Below, one piece after another: positions 17,544 to 26,424 of a stretch of DNA of 64,000 bases. Every line of letters begins with the position of its first letter. Position 1 is the stretch's first letter. The notes beneath the pieces were generated by a model, which was given only the letters and a program-made list of their open reading frames with translations, had not been told where the DNA came from and did no database searches. The position numbers were made by a program, and so were the translations under genes. This DNA is from an uncultured Clostridia bacterium (GTDB taxonomy: Bacteria; Bacillota; Clostridia; Christensenellales; Borkfalkiaceae), in contig CASESJ010000001.1 of NCBI GenBank assembly GCA_949290575.1, positions 248,001 to 312,000 of the forward strand. The letters run 5' to 3'.

Positions 17544-19223
17544 ATGCTTAAAAGATTATTTATTAAAAACATTGCGCTGATTGACAGCGCAGACATAGAG
17601 TTCGATGAAAAACTCAACGTCTTGTCAGGCGAAACAGGTTCGGGCAAATCGGTCATATTGGATTCTATTAATTTTGTGCTCGGCTCAAAAGCCGACAAAT
17701 CAATGATCAGATATGGTGAAACCGAGGCGTCCGTCAGAGCCGAATTTATTGTTGATGAAGCCAGCGAGGCGGCAAAAGCGGTTGAGGAGCTCGACATTGA
17801 ATGCGACGGGCAGATTATAATCGCGAGGAAGTTTACCTCCGACGGCAAGGGCAGTATTAAAATTAACGGCAATGCCGTCACTGCTGGTATGTTGAGGAGC
17901 GTGACTTCCAAACTCGTCGATGTTCACGGTCAGAGCGAACATTTCTTTCTTCTGAACGAAGCCAATCAGCTCAAGGTCATCGATTCTCTAAATGCGGAGC
18001 AGACCTCTTCGGTCAAAACGCAAATTTCAGCCGAATTGGCCATAAAAAGACAGATTAAAAGCAAGATTGCCTCACTTGGCGGCGACGAAGCCGAGAGGGA
18101 GCGCAGACTTGATATACTCGATTATCAGATAAAGGAAATTGACGGCGCACATCTCGAAGTCGGTGAATATGACAGGCTGAAAGCAAGACTGAATATGATG
18201 AGAAATGCCGAAAAAATTCTTTCTTCTCTCAATGTCTCTGCAGAAATGCTCAGCGCAGACGGTGGCTGTATCGATTTAATATCGTCATGCAGACGCAATC
18301 TTGCGCAGATAACGGATATCGGCGAAGATTACGAAAATTTATATTCGCGTCTTGATGATTTATATGCCGAAGCAGAAGATATTTCCCGCTCGCTCAGCGA
18401 TGCCGCCGATGAGGTGAGTTTTGACGAGCGCGAGGCGCAGAGTGCTGAAGAGCGAATTGATTTGCTTGAAAAGCTTTTCAGAAAGTACGGCGCAGACGAA
18501 GAAAGCGTGATTTCCTTCGGCGAGAAGGCGGCAGAAGAATATCAGAGCCTTCTTAACAGCGAGGAGGAGCTTAAAAAACTCAATGCCGACCTCTGCAAAG
18601 TCGACGACAAAATTTATTCTCTCTGCAAAAATCTCACTTCTTTAAGAAAAGCCTGCGCCGAAAAGCTTAGCAAAGGCGTTGTAGAACAGCTTAAAAGCCT
18701 CAACATAGCCAATGCGGAAATGCTTGTCGAATTCAAAGATTACGATCGCTCGGACGCAGGGCTCAACTCTTCAGACGGTGAAGACGAAATATGTTTTATG
18801 TTCTCTGCCAACAAAGGCGAACCGCTCAAACCTATGAGCAAGGTAATTTCAGGCGGCGAAATGAGCCGACTTATGCTTGCAATCAAAACGCAGCTTAAGG
18901 ACATAAACGGCATTTCTACATATATTTTTGATGAAATCGACGCAGGTATAAGCGGTATGACGGCTGTCACCGTAGCGCAGAAATTCATAGATATTTCAAA
19001 AAATACACAGATTATTGCCGTTTCTCATCTTCCGCAGGTCTGCGCGGCAAGCGACGGACAGTTTCTTATCTATAAAACGGAGGAGCAGTCAAAGACGATA
19101 ACAAAGGTTAAAAAGCTCAACCGCAGCGAAAAGATAGACGAACTGATAAGGCTTACAGGCAATATCCGCACAAACGCAGCCGCTGAGCACGCAGAACAGC
19201 TTATGTTACAATTCGGAAAATAA
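17544..19223 (+). CDS. recN: DNA repair protein RecN
   Basis: SMC-like ATPase of double-strand break repair, 559 residues. N-terminal Walker A SGETGSGKSVIL, a long coiled-coil middle, the C-terminal ABC signature SGGEMSRLMLAIK, Walker B TYIFDEIDAGISG, and the family ending SHLPQVCAASDGQFLIYK. It begins 5 bases after argR and ends at a strong terminator. Confidence 0.96.
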   Translation: MLKRLFIKNIALIDSADIEFDEKLNVLSGETGSGKSVILDSINFVLGSKADKSMIRYGETEASVRAEFIVDEASEAAKAVEELDIECDGQIIIARKFTSDGKGSIKINGNAVTAGMLRSVTSKLVDVHGQSEHFFLLNEANQLKVIDSLNAEQTSSVKTQISAELAIKRQIKSKIASLGGDEAERERRLDILDYQIKEIDGAHLEVGEYDRLKARLNMMRNAEKILSSLNVSAEMLSADGGCIDLISSCRRNLAQITDIGEDYENLYSRLDDLYAEAEDISRSLSDAADEVSFDEREAQSAEERIDLLEKLFRKYGADEESVISFGEKAAEEYQSLLNSEEELKKLNADLCKVDDKIYSLCKNLTSLRKACAEKLSKGVVEQLKSLNIANAEMLVEFKDYDRSDAGLNSSDGEDEICFMFSANKGEPLKPMSKVISGGEMSRLMLAIKTQLKDINGISTYIFDEIDAGISGMTAVTVAQKFIDISKNTQIIAVSHLPQVCAASDGQFLIYKTEEQSKTITKVKKLNRSEKIDELIRLTGNIRTNAAAEHAEQLMLQFGK

Positions 19224-19230
19224 AAGTCAA

Positions 19231-19260
19231 AAGACCCCGCAGGTCGCGGGGTCTTTTTTT
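19231..19260 (+). terminator. Intrinsic terminator after recN
   Basis: Perfect 10-bp stem AAGACCCCGC/GCGGGGTCTT with a 5-base loop and a long T-run. Confidence 0.95.
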
Positions 19261-19278
19261 TGTGCTTTTAAGGTTTAT

Positions 19279-19308
19279 TGAATAGAAAACCTACGCGTGC
19301 GCAAATTA
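19279..19308 (+). promoter_or_regulatory. Possible forespore (sigma-G type) promoter of spoIVB
   Basis: TGAATA (19279-19284), 17 bases, CAAATTA (19302-19308), which resembles the sigma-F/G boxes. SpoIVB is known to be made under sigma-G. Assignment by eye only. Confidence 0.45.
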
Positions 19309-19313
19309 ATTGT

Positions 19314-20333
19314 ATGCTTTATTCAAAGAGAGTTACAAGGGCGCTGTTTGCGCTTATCTGCGTATTTGTTTGCCTCATTTCATTCAATTCGCTTGCGGCT
19401 GCGTATGCCGACGAGAGAGAACTGTACCTCGGCGGATTTGCCGCGGGTTTTGTGCTGAATACAACGACGGTTGAAGTCGTGGGAATATGCGACGTTATGA
19501 CAGAAGACGGCATAGAGAGCCCTGCAAGAGATTGCGGCATAAAAACGGGCGATATCATAGAAAAAGTAAACGGATACGAAATCAACAGCGTATCCGACCT
19601 CAATGCCGCGCTCTGCATACCGAGTAAAAATTGCACCATACAAATTGAGAGAGGCGGTCAGAGTATAGATATGAATATAAATCCTGCGTTGGATAAAATA
19701 TCTGGACAGAAAAAACTCGGTCTGCTCGTCAAAGACAGCGTAAACGGAATAGGGACTGTAACATATATTGATAAGACAAACGGCACGTTCGCCTCGTTAG
19801 GACACCCTGTTGCAGACCAATCAAAAAAAATAATGCAGATAAACGGCGGCAGCATTTACACATGCGCAATTTATGACGTCAAAAAGGGTTTACGCGGCAA
19901 TCCAGGGGAGCTGAAGGGCAGCATAGAGAGCGATTATATGATAGGCAAAGCCTCTAAAAACTGTGAATGCGGCATATTCGGAGAAATCTCTTCAGATTTC
20001 GATACAAGCGGACTGAAGAAGATAAAGGCGGCAAAGATAAACGAAGTCAAAATGGGTAAAGCAAGTATTTATTCTACCGTGGAAGCTAATACAACAAAGG
20101 AATACGAAATAAGCATAGTTAAGATCGACCCTCTGAACAAGGATAACCGCAACTTTGTAATAAAAATAGACGACGAAAATTTAATCAATCTCTCGGGCGG
20201 AATAGTGCAGGGAATGAGCGGAAGCCCCATTGTGCAGGACGGAAAACTGATAGGCGCGGTAACGCATGTATTTGTAAACGACCCGACGAGGGGATACGGT
20301 ATTTCAATAGATAAAATGCTGAATTCATATTAA
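19314..20333 (+). CDS. spoIVB: SpoIVB signalling serine peptidase
   Basis: SpoIVB is secreted from the forespore and starts the pathway that activates sigma-K in the mother cell. Visible parts: N-terminal membrane/signal segment (residues about 9-30), a PDZ domain (ARDCGIKTGDIIEKVNGYEI) and an S55 peptidase domain with the His of FASLGHPV and the Ser of GMSGSPIVQDGKLIGAVTH. I prefer the ATG at 19314 over a TTG 36 bases upstream, because that TTG lies inside the likely -35 box; the ATG has no Shine-Dalgarno sequence. In Bacillus spo0A follows directly; here it is about 38 kb away. Confidence 0.9.
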   Translation: MLYSKRVTRALFALICVFVCLISFNSLAAAYADERELYLGGFAAGFVLNTTTVEVVGICDVMTEDGIESPARDCGIKTGDIIEKVNGYEINSVSDLNAALCIPSKNCTIQIERGGQSIDMNINPALDKISGQKKLGLLVKDSVNGIGTVTYIDKTNGTFASLGHPVADQSKKIMQINGGSIYTCAIYDVKKGLRGNPGELKGSIESDYMIGKASKNCECGIFGEISSDFDTSGLKKIKAAKINEVKMGKASIYSTVEANTTKEYEISIVKIDPLNKDNRNFVIKIDDENLINLSGGIVQGMSGSPIVQDGKLIGAVTHVFVNDPTRGYGISIDKMLNSY

Positions 20334-20338
20334 ATGGC

Positions 20339-20376
20339 AAATCCTCATATATAGATTATATGAGGATTTTTGATTT
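20339..20376 (+). terminator. Terminator after spoIVB
   Basis: Perfect 13-bp stem AAATCCTCATATA/TATATGAGGATTT with a TAGAT loop, then TTGATTTT. The only ATG of the next frame lies in the 3' arm. Confidence 0.7.
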
Positions 20377-20902
20377 TAAAAAATGTAAGTGGGATAAAAA
20401 CTACCTTTTTGCATTCATAATAGCAATAATTTGCTCAATTATATGTGGTATAGTACTATTCAAAATTTCAAATTTAAATATTTACTTCTTCAATTATGCC
20501 GATAAATACGTCTATAACGTCTTTGTCTTCAATAACGGCGCACTATTTTTTCCGCATTTGCTGGCAGAAGTGTTCTATCTTTACATTTTTTTGTGTATTG
20601 CCAGGTTTACGAAATTCAAATACCTTACGCTCATTTTCGTCGTCATAAGAACGGTTTTTGCCTCGGCTTATTGCGCAGTTCTGTTTACGATGTGCGGAAT
20701 AAGCGGAGTGACGGTCTGTATTATTGTCTATCTGCCTTGCCTGATACTGTCCCTTGCCGCATGCTTTTGCGTAAGTCAGTTTCACGATGCATGCGATAAA
20801 AGATACATATTGTTCGCTCCGCTTATTCTTGCAGTTTTGTTATCTTTGATACATCTGCTGTTTATCAATCTTCTCTTCAGAATAATCATCATGCTTGTCT
20901 GA
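20360..20902 (+). CDS. Polytopic membrane protein of unknown function
   Basis: I do not recognise this 180-residue protein. It has about five or six hydrophobic helices, a conserved-looking middle with GISGVTVCIIVYLPCL, and a short basic N-terminus. Its place between spoIVB and dacF, its size and the central Gly/Pro pattern recall SpoIIM, the membrane subunit of the septal peptidoglycan engulfment machine, but the similarity by eye is weak. The assigned ATG lies inside the preceding terminator stem and has no ribosome-binding site, so the true start may be a later non-ATG codon. Codon composition is AT-richer than its neighbours. Confidence 0.6.
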   Translation: MRIFDFKKCKWDKNYLFAFIIAIICSIICGIVLFKISNLNIYFFNYADKYVYNVFVFNNGALFFPHLLAEVFYLYIFLCIARFTKFKYLTLIFVVIRTVFASAYCAVLFTMCGISGVTVCIIVYLPCLILSLAACFCVSQFHDACDKRYILFAPLILAVLLSLIHLLFINLLFRIIIMLV

Positions 20903-20938
20903 TAAAATCTTTAATTTTGCCCTGCAATTTTTCTTTTG

Positions 20939-20955
20939 CAGTATAATTTATACTG
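20939..20955. promoter_or_regulatory. Palindrome over the likely -10 box of dacF
   Basis: CAGTATA and TATACTG flank ATT, a perfect 7-bp inverted repeat that includes TATAAT at 20942-20947. A TTGCCC lies 19 bases upstream as a poor -35 box. Possible operator. Confidence 0.4.
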
Positions 20956-20975
20956 TAAGTAAACAAAATAATGGT

Positions 20976-22151
20976 ATGAAAAAGTTGTTCAGACTATTTT
21001 TTGCGGCAGGTTTTGCCGCTTGCGCGGTTTCGGCAATCGCATTCAGCAGCTCGGATATTTATGCCGCCGCGGACAGCACTCAAAAACTTACTGAAAGCTG
21101 CAGGAGTTGCTGTCTTGCCGACGCGTATTCAGGTGAAATCGTATATGAAGAGAATGCTCACGACAGAATGCCCATCGCAAGCGTGTGCAAAGTCATGACG
21201 CTAACGCTCTGCTTTGAGGCGATAGAGCAGGGCAAATTACAGCCCGACCAGATGATAACCGTCTCGGACAGAGCGGCGGGAATGGGCGGTTCGCAGGTAT
21301 TTTTACAGAGCGGGCTCGAATATCCGCTTTCAGAACTGATTAAATCTATAATCGTCTGCTCGGCAAATGACAGTTGTGTTGCCGTTTCGGAGAGCATTGC
21401 CGGCAGCGAGGAGCAGTTTGTCGCAAAGATGAACGAGCGCGCCGAACAGCTCGGTTGCAAGGACACATTGTTCGCAAACTGCACGGGACTGCCTAAGGAT
21501 ACGCAATATTCTTGCGCGGCTGACGTGGCCGTAATGTTTGCTAACCTCATAAAGCATGAGGATTATTTCAAATACAGCAAAATCTGGCTGGAAGACTTTG
21601 CTCATCCCGACAACAGGACTACGAGCATGACAAACACAAACAAGCTCATAAAAAAGTATTCCTTCTGCGACGGCGGCAAGACGGGATTTACCAATGAAGC
21701 AGGTTTCTGCCTTGCAGCAACCGCGAAAAAGGATAATCTCAGGCTTGTTTCTGTAGTTCTCGGCGGACAGACGAGCGACAACAGGTTTTCGTCCGTCGTA
21801 AATCTGTTCAACTACGGCTTTGCAAACTTTGCAAATAAAATCGTCCTCGACAAATCTGTAAACCTCAATGAAAAGGCGAGCGTTAAGAGCGGCAAGAAGG
21901 AAGCTATAGCTGTTCGTCCAGAAAGAAATTGCTACGTTTTTTCGCGCTCCGACCAGACACCTGAAATAACTTTCAGTACCTCGATTTCAGTTGTAAAAGC
22001 TCCCGTAAAAAAGGGGGACAAAGTGGGGCAGGTTGAAGTTTATAAAAACGGCGTAATATGCGACACGGTAAATTTGGTTGCGGCTGAGGACGCACTTAAA
22101 GCTAACTATGCCGACAATCTGAAAAAAATTGCTGATAATTGGTGTATGTAA
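20976..22151 (+). CDS. dacF: D-alanyl-D-alanine carboxypeptidase (DacF-like)
   Basis: Secreted class A low-molecular-weight penicillin-binding protein that trims the last D-Ala of peptidoglycan stem peptides. A signal peptide (residues 1-31, ending IYAAAD) is followed by the active site SVCK at 69-72, the SAN triad at 129-131 and KTG in GGKTGFT. A C-terminal beta domain is present. The start at 20976 gives the correct signal peptide; an earlier in-frame start overlaps the upstream gene. No Shine-Dalgarno sequence is evident. DacF-type enzymes act on spore cortex or the forespore wall in relatives. Confidence 0.9.
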   Translation: MKKLFRLFFAAGFAACAVSAIAFSSSDIYAAADSTQKLTESCRSCCLADAYSGEIVYEENAHDRMPIASVCKVMTLTLCFEAIEQGKLQPDQMITVSDRAAGMGGSQVFLQSGLEYPLSELIKSIIVCSANDSCVAVSESIAGSEEQFVAKMNERAEQLGCKDTLFANCTGLPKDTQYSCAADVAVMFANLIKHEDYFKYSKIWLEDFAHPDNRTTSMTNTNKLIKKYSFCDGGKTGFTNEAGFCLAATAKKDNLRLVSVVLGGQTSDNRFSSVVNLFNYGFANFANKIVLDKSVNLNEKASVKSGKKEAIAVRPERNCYVFSRSDQTPEITFSTSISVVKAPVKKGDKVGQVEVYKNGVICDTVNLVAAEDALKANYADNLKKIADNWCM

Positions 22152-22184
22152 ACGTCCGCCTCAACTATATGTTGTGTAAAATAT

Positions 22185-22213
22185 TTGACTAAACAGACGA
22201 CCTTTGGTAAAAT
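22185..22213 (+). promoter_or_regulatory. Promoter of lysA
   Basis: TTGACT (22185-22190), 17-base spacer, TAAAAT (22208-22213). The -10 box lies inside the 5' arm of a long hairpin (22199-22239). Confidence 0.85.
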
Positions 22214-22245
22214 AATATTATATTATTTTGCCAGAGGTCATTTTT
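22199..22245 (+). terminator. 19-bp hairpin with T-tail between dacF and lysA
   Basis: The arms 22199-22217 and 22221-22239 pair over 19 positions with two G-T pairs and a 3-base loop, followed by ATTTTT. It can end transcripts from dacF. The 3' arm contains AGAGGT, the likely Shine-Dalgarno sequence of lysA. Confidence 0.75.
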
Positions 22246-22246
22246 A

Positions 22247-23572
22247 ATGAACGAAAGAGAAACTCTTAAAGTAAATTCACGCGGTCATCTCGAAATAGGC
22301 GGCTGTGACGCTGTGGGACTTGCCGAGAAATTCGGAACTCCTTTGTATGTCTTTGACGAGGCCTATATCAGACAGATGATGAGTACATATAAACAGACAA
22401 TTTCCGATTGCTACGAAGGTCACGGTATCGTGCTCTATGCGTCGAAAGCCTTTTCCTGCAAGGCGATTTATCGCATTGCCGACAATGAAGGAATAGGCGT
22501 GGACGTCGTCTCGGGCGGTGAACTTTACACGGCTCTTTCAGTAGGTTTTCCCGCAGCCCGCATATTCATGCACGGCAACAACAAAACTTTTGAAGAGCTC
22601 CGTTTTGCCGTAGAAAACGGGGTCGGAACGATTGTTGTCGACTCATACCGCGAGGCGGACCTTCTGGACGGAATATGTATGCAGAAGGGCGTAAAACAGA
22701 ACGTCCTTATAAGAATAAATCCCGGCGTCGAGGCTCATACTCACGCCTACGTGCAGACAGCCACCCCCGACAGCAAATTCGGTTTTTCGATCGCTGACGG
22801 AACTGCGCAGAAGATTACAGAGTACATTCTCGATAAAAAGCACCTCAACCTGAAGGGTTTCCATTGTCATATCGGTTCCCAGATCTTTGAAAAGCAGTCC
22901 TTCGTCATTGCTGCAGAGAAGATGATGGCGTTCATTGCCGCAATAAAGAAGAAGTTGTCTTTCACGGCGGAAGTCCTCAATATAGGCGGCGGCTTCGGCA
23001 TTTATTATACCGACGAAGACCCGAAACTCAGTCAGGAAGACTATGCCGCATATCTTAAAGCTCTGCTCGACACCGTAAAAGATAAGGCGGAGGAGTACTC
23101 GCTTCCCCGTCCGTTCGTCGCATTGGAACCCGGGCGTTCGATTGTCGGCGAAGCGGGAATTACCTTGTACACGGTGGGTGCAATCAAGCGTATTCCCTCA
23201 CTCAAGACATACGTTGCAATAGACGGCGGCATGTTTGATAACCCCAGATACGCGCTCTATCAGTCAAAATACACGGTTGTTGCCGCAGACAATATGAATG
23301 CCCCCTGCACGCAGAAGGTCACTATTGCCGGAAAATGCTGCGAGAGCGGTGATATCATTGCCGTCGACGTACCTCTTCCAGACGTGAAGAGCGGCGATAT
23401 CATTGCCGTACTTTCCACGGGCGCGTATAATTACTCCATGGCGAGCAATTATAACAGAAATTTCATTCCGCAGTCCATACTCGTAAAAGACGGAAAAGCC
23501 CGCACGATTATTAAAAAACAGACTTTTGAGGATCTCGTCCGCAACGACGTAGTCCCCGACGATTTATCTTAA
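22247..23572 (+). CDS. lysA: Diaminopimelate decarboxylase
   Basis: PLP-dependent fold-III enzyme that converts meso-diaminopimelate to lysine, 441 residues. The PLP lysine is in YASKAFSCKA; other signatures are HCHIGSQI, the phosphate loop GGGFGIYY, EPGRSIVGEAG and CESGDIIA. It has its own promoter and starts a unit with the M50 protease and scpAB. No lysine riboswitch was seen in the leader. Confidence 0.96.
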   Translation: MNERETLKVNSRGHLEIGGCDAVGLAEKFGTPLYVFDEAYIRQMMSTYKQTISDCYEGHGIVLYASKAFSCKAIYRIADNEGIGVDVVSGGELYTALSVGFPAARIFMHGNNKTFEELRFAVENGVGTIVVDSYREADLLDGICMQKGVKQNVLIRINPGVEAHTHAYVQTATPDSKFGFSIADGTAQKITEYILDKKHLNLKGFHCHIGSQIFEKQSFVIAAEKMMAFIAAIKKKLSFTAEVLNIGGGFGIYYTDEDPKLSQEDYAAYLKALLDTVKDKAEEYSLPRPFVALEPGRSIVGEAGITLYTVGAIKRIPSLKTYVAIDGGMFDNPRYALYQSKYTVVAADNMNAPCTQKVTIAGKCCESGDIIAVDVPLPDVKSGDIIAVLSTGAYNYSMASNYNRNFIPQSILVKDGKARTIIKKQTFEDLVRNDVVPDDLS

Positions 23573-24276
23573 TGAATTTAACAGAACTGATTGCATTTAT
23601 TTCATCCGTCTGCGCAGTAATTTTTGTTCTCGTTCCGCACGAATGGGCACACGCAATGGCAGCCAATCTGAGCGGCGACCCCACGCCTAAATTGATGGGC
23701 AGACTGACGTTAAATCCCGTAAAACATTTCGACCCCTTAGGTTTTTTGTGCTGTGCGCTCGTCGGTTTCGGCTGGGCTAAGCCTGTTCCGATTAATCCCG
23801 ATAATTTTAAAAATCGCAAAAAGGGTATGTTCTTTACGGCAATAGCGGGAGTTTTGACAAATTACCTTATTGCTTTCGCGATTTACGCTCTTTATGCGGC
23901 TTTCTCAAGACACGCATATTATGAAATGGCGTCGGCAAGCCGCGCGTTGCTCTATCTTGCCGTATTTATACGCTACTTTCTGTACTATACGTTCTTATAC
24001 AGTCTGTGCGTATTTGTGTTCAATCTGTTGCCTCTGTACCCGCTTGACGGGTTCAGAGTGGTGGAATCGCTCACCAGACCCATAAACAGAGTTCACAGAT
24101 TTCTGCGCGATTACGGACAGATTATATTGCTTGTCCTCATAGCTGAAAGCTTCCTGTGCAGTGTGCTTTCGCGCTTTGCTGGTTGGGCAAATTACTTTGA
24201 TATCCTCGGATATGTTCTCTATTTTGCCAGACAGATAGTCGGCTATCCGATTATTATGGCATGGAGCTGGATTTGA
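23572..24276 (+). CDS. Site-2 protease family (M50) membrane metalloprotease
   Basis: 234-residue polytopic membrane protein with the zinc motif HEWAH (HExxH) in the first helix and the distal LLPLYPLDGFRV segment supplying the Asp ligand. This is the compact YwhC-like form without a PDZ domain; substrates of such proteins are mostly unknown. The ATG shares its A with the lysA stop, and scpA follows by 1 base, a conserved neighbourhood in Clostridia. Confidence 0.9.
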   Translation: MNLTELIAFISSVCAVIFVLVPHEWAHAMAANLSGDPTPKLMGRLTLNPVKHFDPLGFLCCALVGFGWAKPVPINPDNFKNRKKGMFFTAIAGVLTNYLIAFAIYALYAAFSRHAYYEMASASRALLYLAVFIRYFLYYTFLYSLCVFVFNLLPLYPLDGFRVVESLTRPINRVHRFLRDYGQIILLVLIAESFLCSVLSRFAGWANYFDILGYVLYFARQIVGYPIIMAWSWI

Positions 24277-24277
24277 T

Positions 24278-25093
24278 ATGGCGGAAAAAGATTACTCAAA
24301 TTTTGAATCTGTTGTAGATTACAACACCGTACTCGACGACTTTGAAGGTCCGCTCGATTTACTTTTGCACCTCATAAATATCGCTCAGATAAAGATTGAG
24401 GATGTATTTGTATCAAAAGTAACAGAGCAATTCCTCGATTACATAGAGTATATGAAGACACAGCCCACCCGCGACGTGGATAAAGAGAGCGAGTATCTCG
24501 CAATGGCTGCGCTCATTGTATATATCAAGTCGAAATCAATGGTGCCCGCAGTCGAAATAGCGGGAGAGGAAATCGGCGGAGCAGACGAGGAAAAGCAGGC
24601 CCTGATAGAGCAGCTTCGTCAGCGCGAATTCGAGCTCATAAAGGAGAAGACGCCAAAACTCAAGGACCTCGAGACGATAGGTTTCTATTTTAAACCGCCT
24701 TCAAAAGATTTCAGCGAGGTAAAAGTCGTCTATACAGACTTCAGCGTCAGCGCAATGCTGGACGCGTTTGCAAAACTGCTTTTACGCAACGAAAGTCTTA
24801 AATACGAGAAAGAGAACATAAAGGAAATTCCCAAAGACGAATTTACGGTCGAGGAAAAAATACATTATATCGGTCAGGTTCTGCTCGAAAAAGAAAGCAT
24901 TGAATTTGAAAGTCTTTTCTCGTCATTTTCAAGAAACGAAGTAATAACCACATTTCAGGCATTGCTTGAAATGCTTAAATATCAGTACATAATGGTCGAA
25001 CAGAACGAAACTTTCGGCTCGATTACAATAAAACGCAATCCCGACGCGGATTTAAAGGATGTGGACATTGAACAAATTGACGAATATAATTGA
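24278..25093 (+). CDS. scpA: Segregation and condensation protein A
   Basis: Kleisin subunit of the SMC-ScpAB condensin. The N-terminal FEGPLDLLLHLI motif that binds the SMC neck is at residues 22-33; the C-terminal winged helix ends the protein. 271 residues, normal length. Overlaps scpB, its partner. Confidence 0.95.
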   Translation: MAEKDYSNFESVVDYNTVLDDFEGPLDLLLHLINIAQIKIEDVFVSKVTEQFLDYIEYMKTQPTRDVDKESEYLAMAALIVYIKSKSMVPAVEIAGEEIGGADEEKQALIEQLRQREFELIKEKTPKLKDLETIGFYFKPPSKDFSEVKVVYTDFSVSAMLDAFAKLLLRNESLKYEKENIKEIPKDEFTVEEKIHYIGQVLLEKESIEFESLFSSFSRNEVITTFQALLEMLKYQYIMVEQNETFGSITIKRNPDADLKDVDIEQIDEYN

Positions 25094-25787
25094 GGCGATA
25101 GCCTTTGCCTCCGGCGATGCCGTTCAGGTCAAATTTATAGTTGAAAAGCTTGGTTGCACTCTTAAAGAGGTAAATGCCTGCATTGACGAACTCAAAGAGA
25201 AATATTCGGGCGACAGCGGTATTCAGCTTCTTACATTCAACGGAAAAATACAATTTGCGACTAACCCTGCTTACAAACAGCAGATTTCTGCTGTGTTGCA
25301 GCCCATAAAGGAAAAAGAGTTCACTCGCACCATACTTGAATGCGCCGCGCTCATCGCATACAAACAGCCCGTTACTAAAGGCGAGCTTGAGGAGATAAGA
25401 CAGGTCAGCTGCGACTACGCGATACATACGCTTTTGGAACTTGAAATGATAGTTCCTTGCGGCAGAAAGGACGCCGTGGGCAAGCCCATTCTTTACGCGA
25501 CCACCGACAATTTTTTGAAGAGGTTCAAACTCAATTCAATCGACGAATTACCCGACTACGACGAACTGATGGCTCAGATTGCAGAAATCAACAGCTCAAT
25601 TCTCGACGAGGAGGACAGCAATTATCTCTATCACAAGGACGAATACTCCGAAGAGGACGACCCCGAAGTCAAGTCAACGCGCGAAAAGCAGCAGGAAAGA
25701 CCTCAGCCTAAAGTTACCGAGGACGGATATGAACTTCCATCGCACATCGGCGACGACGATGACGACGATATAATAGAAATCAAATAA
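25068..25787 (+). CDS. scpB: Segregation and condensation protein B
   Basis: Winged-helix dimer subunit of SMC-ScpAB. The family pattern IIEAIAFASGDAV opens the protein, followed by the RPLIEKGLI-equivalent region (DYAIHTLLELEMIVPCGRKD). I favour a TTG start at 25068 because AAAGGA lies 8 bases upstream; an ATG at 25059 is too close to it. The C-terminus is a long acidic tail, about 70 residues, longer than in Bacillus ScpB and ending in a run of Asp. Confidence 0.92.
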   Translation: MNKLTNIIEAIAFASGDAVQVKFIVEKLGCTLKEVNACIDELKEKYSGDSGIQLLTFNGKIQFATNPAYKQQISAVLQPIKEKEFTRTILECAALIAYKQPVTKGELEEIRQVSCDYAIHTLLELEMIVPCGRKDAVGKPILYATTDNFLKRFKLNSIDELPDYDELMAQIAEINSSILDEEDSNYLYHKDEYSEEDDPEVKSTREKQQERPQPKVTEDGYELPSHIGDDDDDDIIEIK

Positions 25788-25804
25788 TTTTTAATACGGC
25801 TTTT

Positions 25805-25843
25805 AACCCGCCCGCCGCAGCATAATGCTGCGGCGGGCGGGTT
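25805..25843 (+). terminator. Strong GC-rich terminator after scpB
   Basis: Perfect 18-bp stem (25805-25822 with 25826-25843) and a TAA loop, the most GC-rich hairpin in the window, followed by an AT-rich tail. Confidence 0.85.
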
Positions 25844-25893
25844 ATTTATTATGTCCTGAGAATATTTTCTTCACCGATACAGATAATAATACC

Positions 25894-26424
25894 GTGAACA
25901 ATTTTGTCGCCGTAACTGTTGCGTCAATACTTGCCGTAATGCTTTTCCCTGTTCAGATAACCAATTATATTTATATAAATCTTGAGGAAAGATTTGCCGG
26001 AGTAAGCGTGCGTCTTTACGGATTTCTGGGCATTAAACACATAAATACAATAAAAAATAAACCTGACAAGATGCTTGTCGACGGCAAAGAAAAGAAAAGT
26101 GACCCAAAAACGATAATGATGGCGGGCAGGACGCTTTTTAACAATATCTGTATAACTAAAATAATTCAGCTTGGCGACTACGGAGCAAAAAACGCCGCAA
26201 TCTGTACGCTATGCCTTGCTCAGAGAACGCTGACGAACGCGTTCTATGCGTATCTGAAAAGCGGAGGCAACAAGGGCAAGCTGAAAAATTACAGCATAAT
26301 AAATCAGGAACACGACAACTTCATTTATTATGCAAAAATAAGCGGAGCGACAAATTTAATCGCGTCGCTGAAGATACTTATAATTTTATTGTCGGAGAAA
26401 ATAAATGAACAGAATAAAGAATAA
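25894..26424 (+). CDS. ytfI: DUF2953 family protein (YtfI-like)
   Basis: 177 residues from a GTG at 25894: an N-terminal hydrophobic helix, then a region with FAGVSVRLYGFLGIKHI and a C-terminal helical part typical of the DUF2953/YtfI family, which is paired with GerW/YtfJ in spore formers. An earlier in-frame start would lie inside the scpB terminator, so I reject it. Probably a sporulation gene; the role is not known. Overlaps the next gene by 20 bases. Confidence 0.75.
   Translation: MNNFVAVTVASILAVMLFPVQITNYIYINLEERFAGVSVRLYGFLGIKHINTIKNKPDKMLVDGKEKKSDPKTIMMAGRTLFNNICITKIIQLGDYGAKNAAICTLCLAQRTLTNAFYAYLKSGGNKGKLKNYSIINQEHDNFIYYAKISGATNLIASLKILIILLSEKINEQNKE

Noticed and set aside
22141..22247. 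Lysine riboswitch before lysA
   Set aside because: The leader is too short and lacks the conserved lysine-aptamer core.
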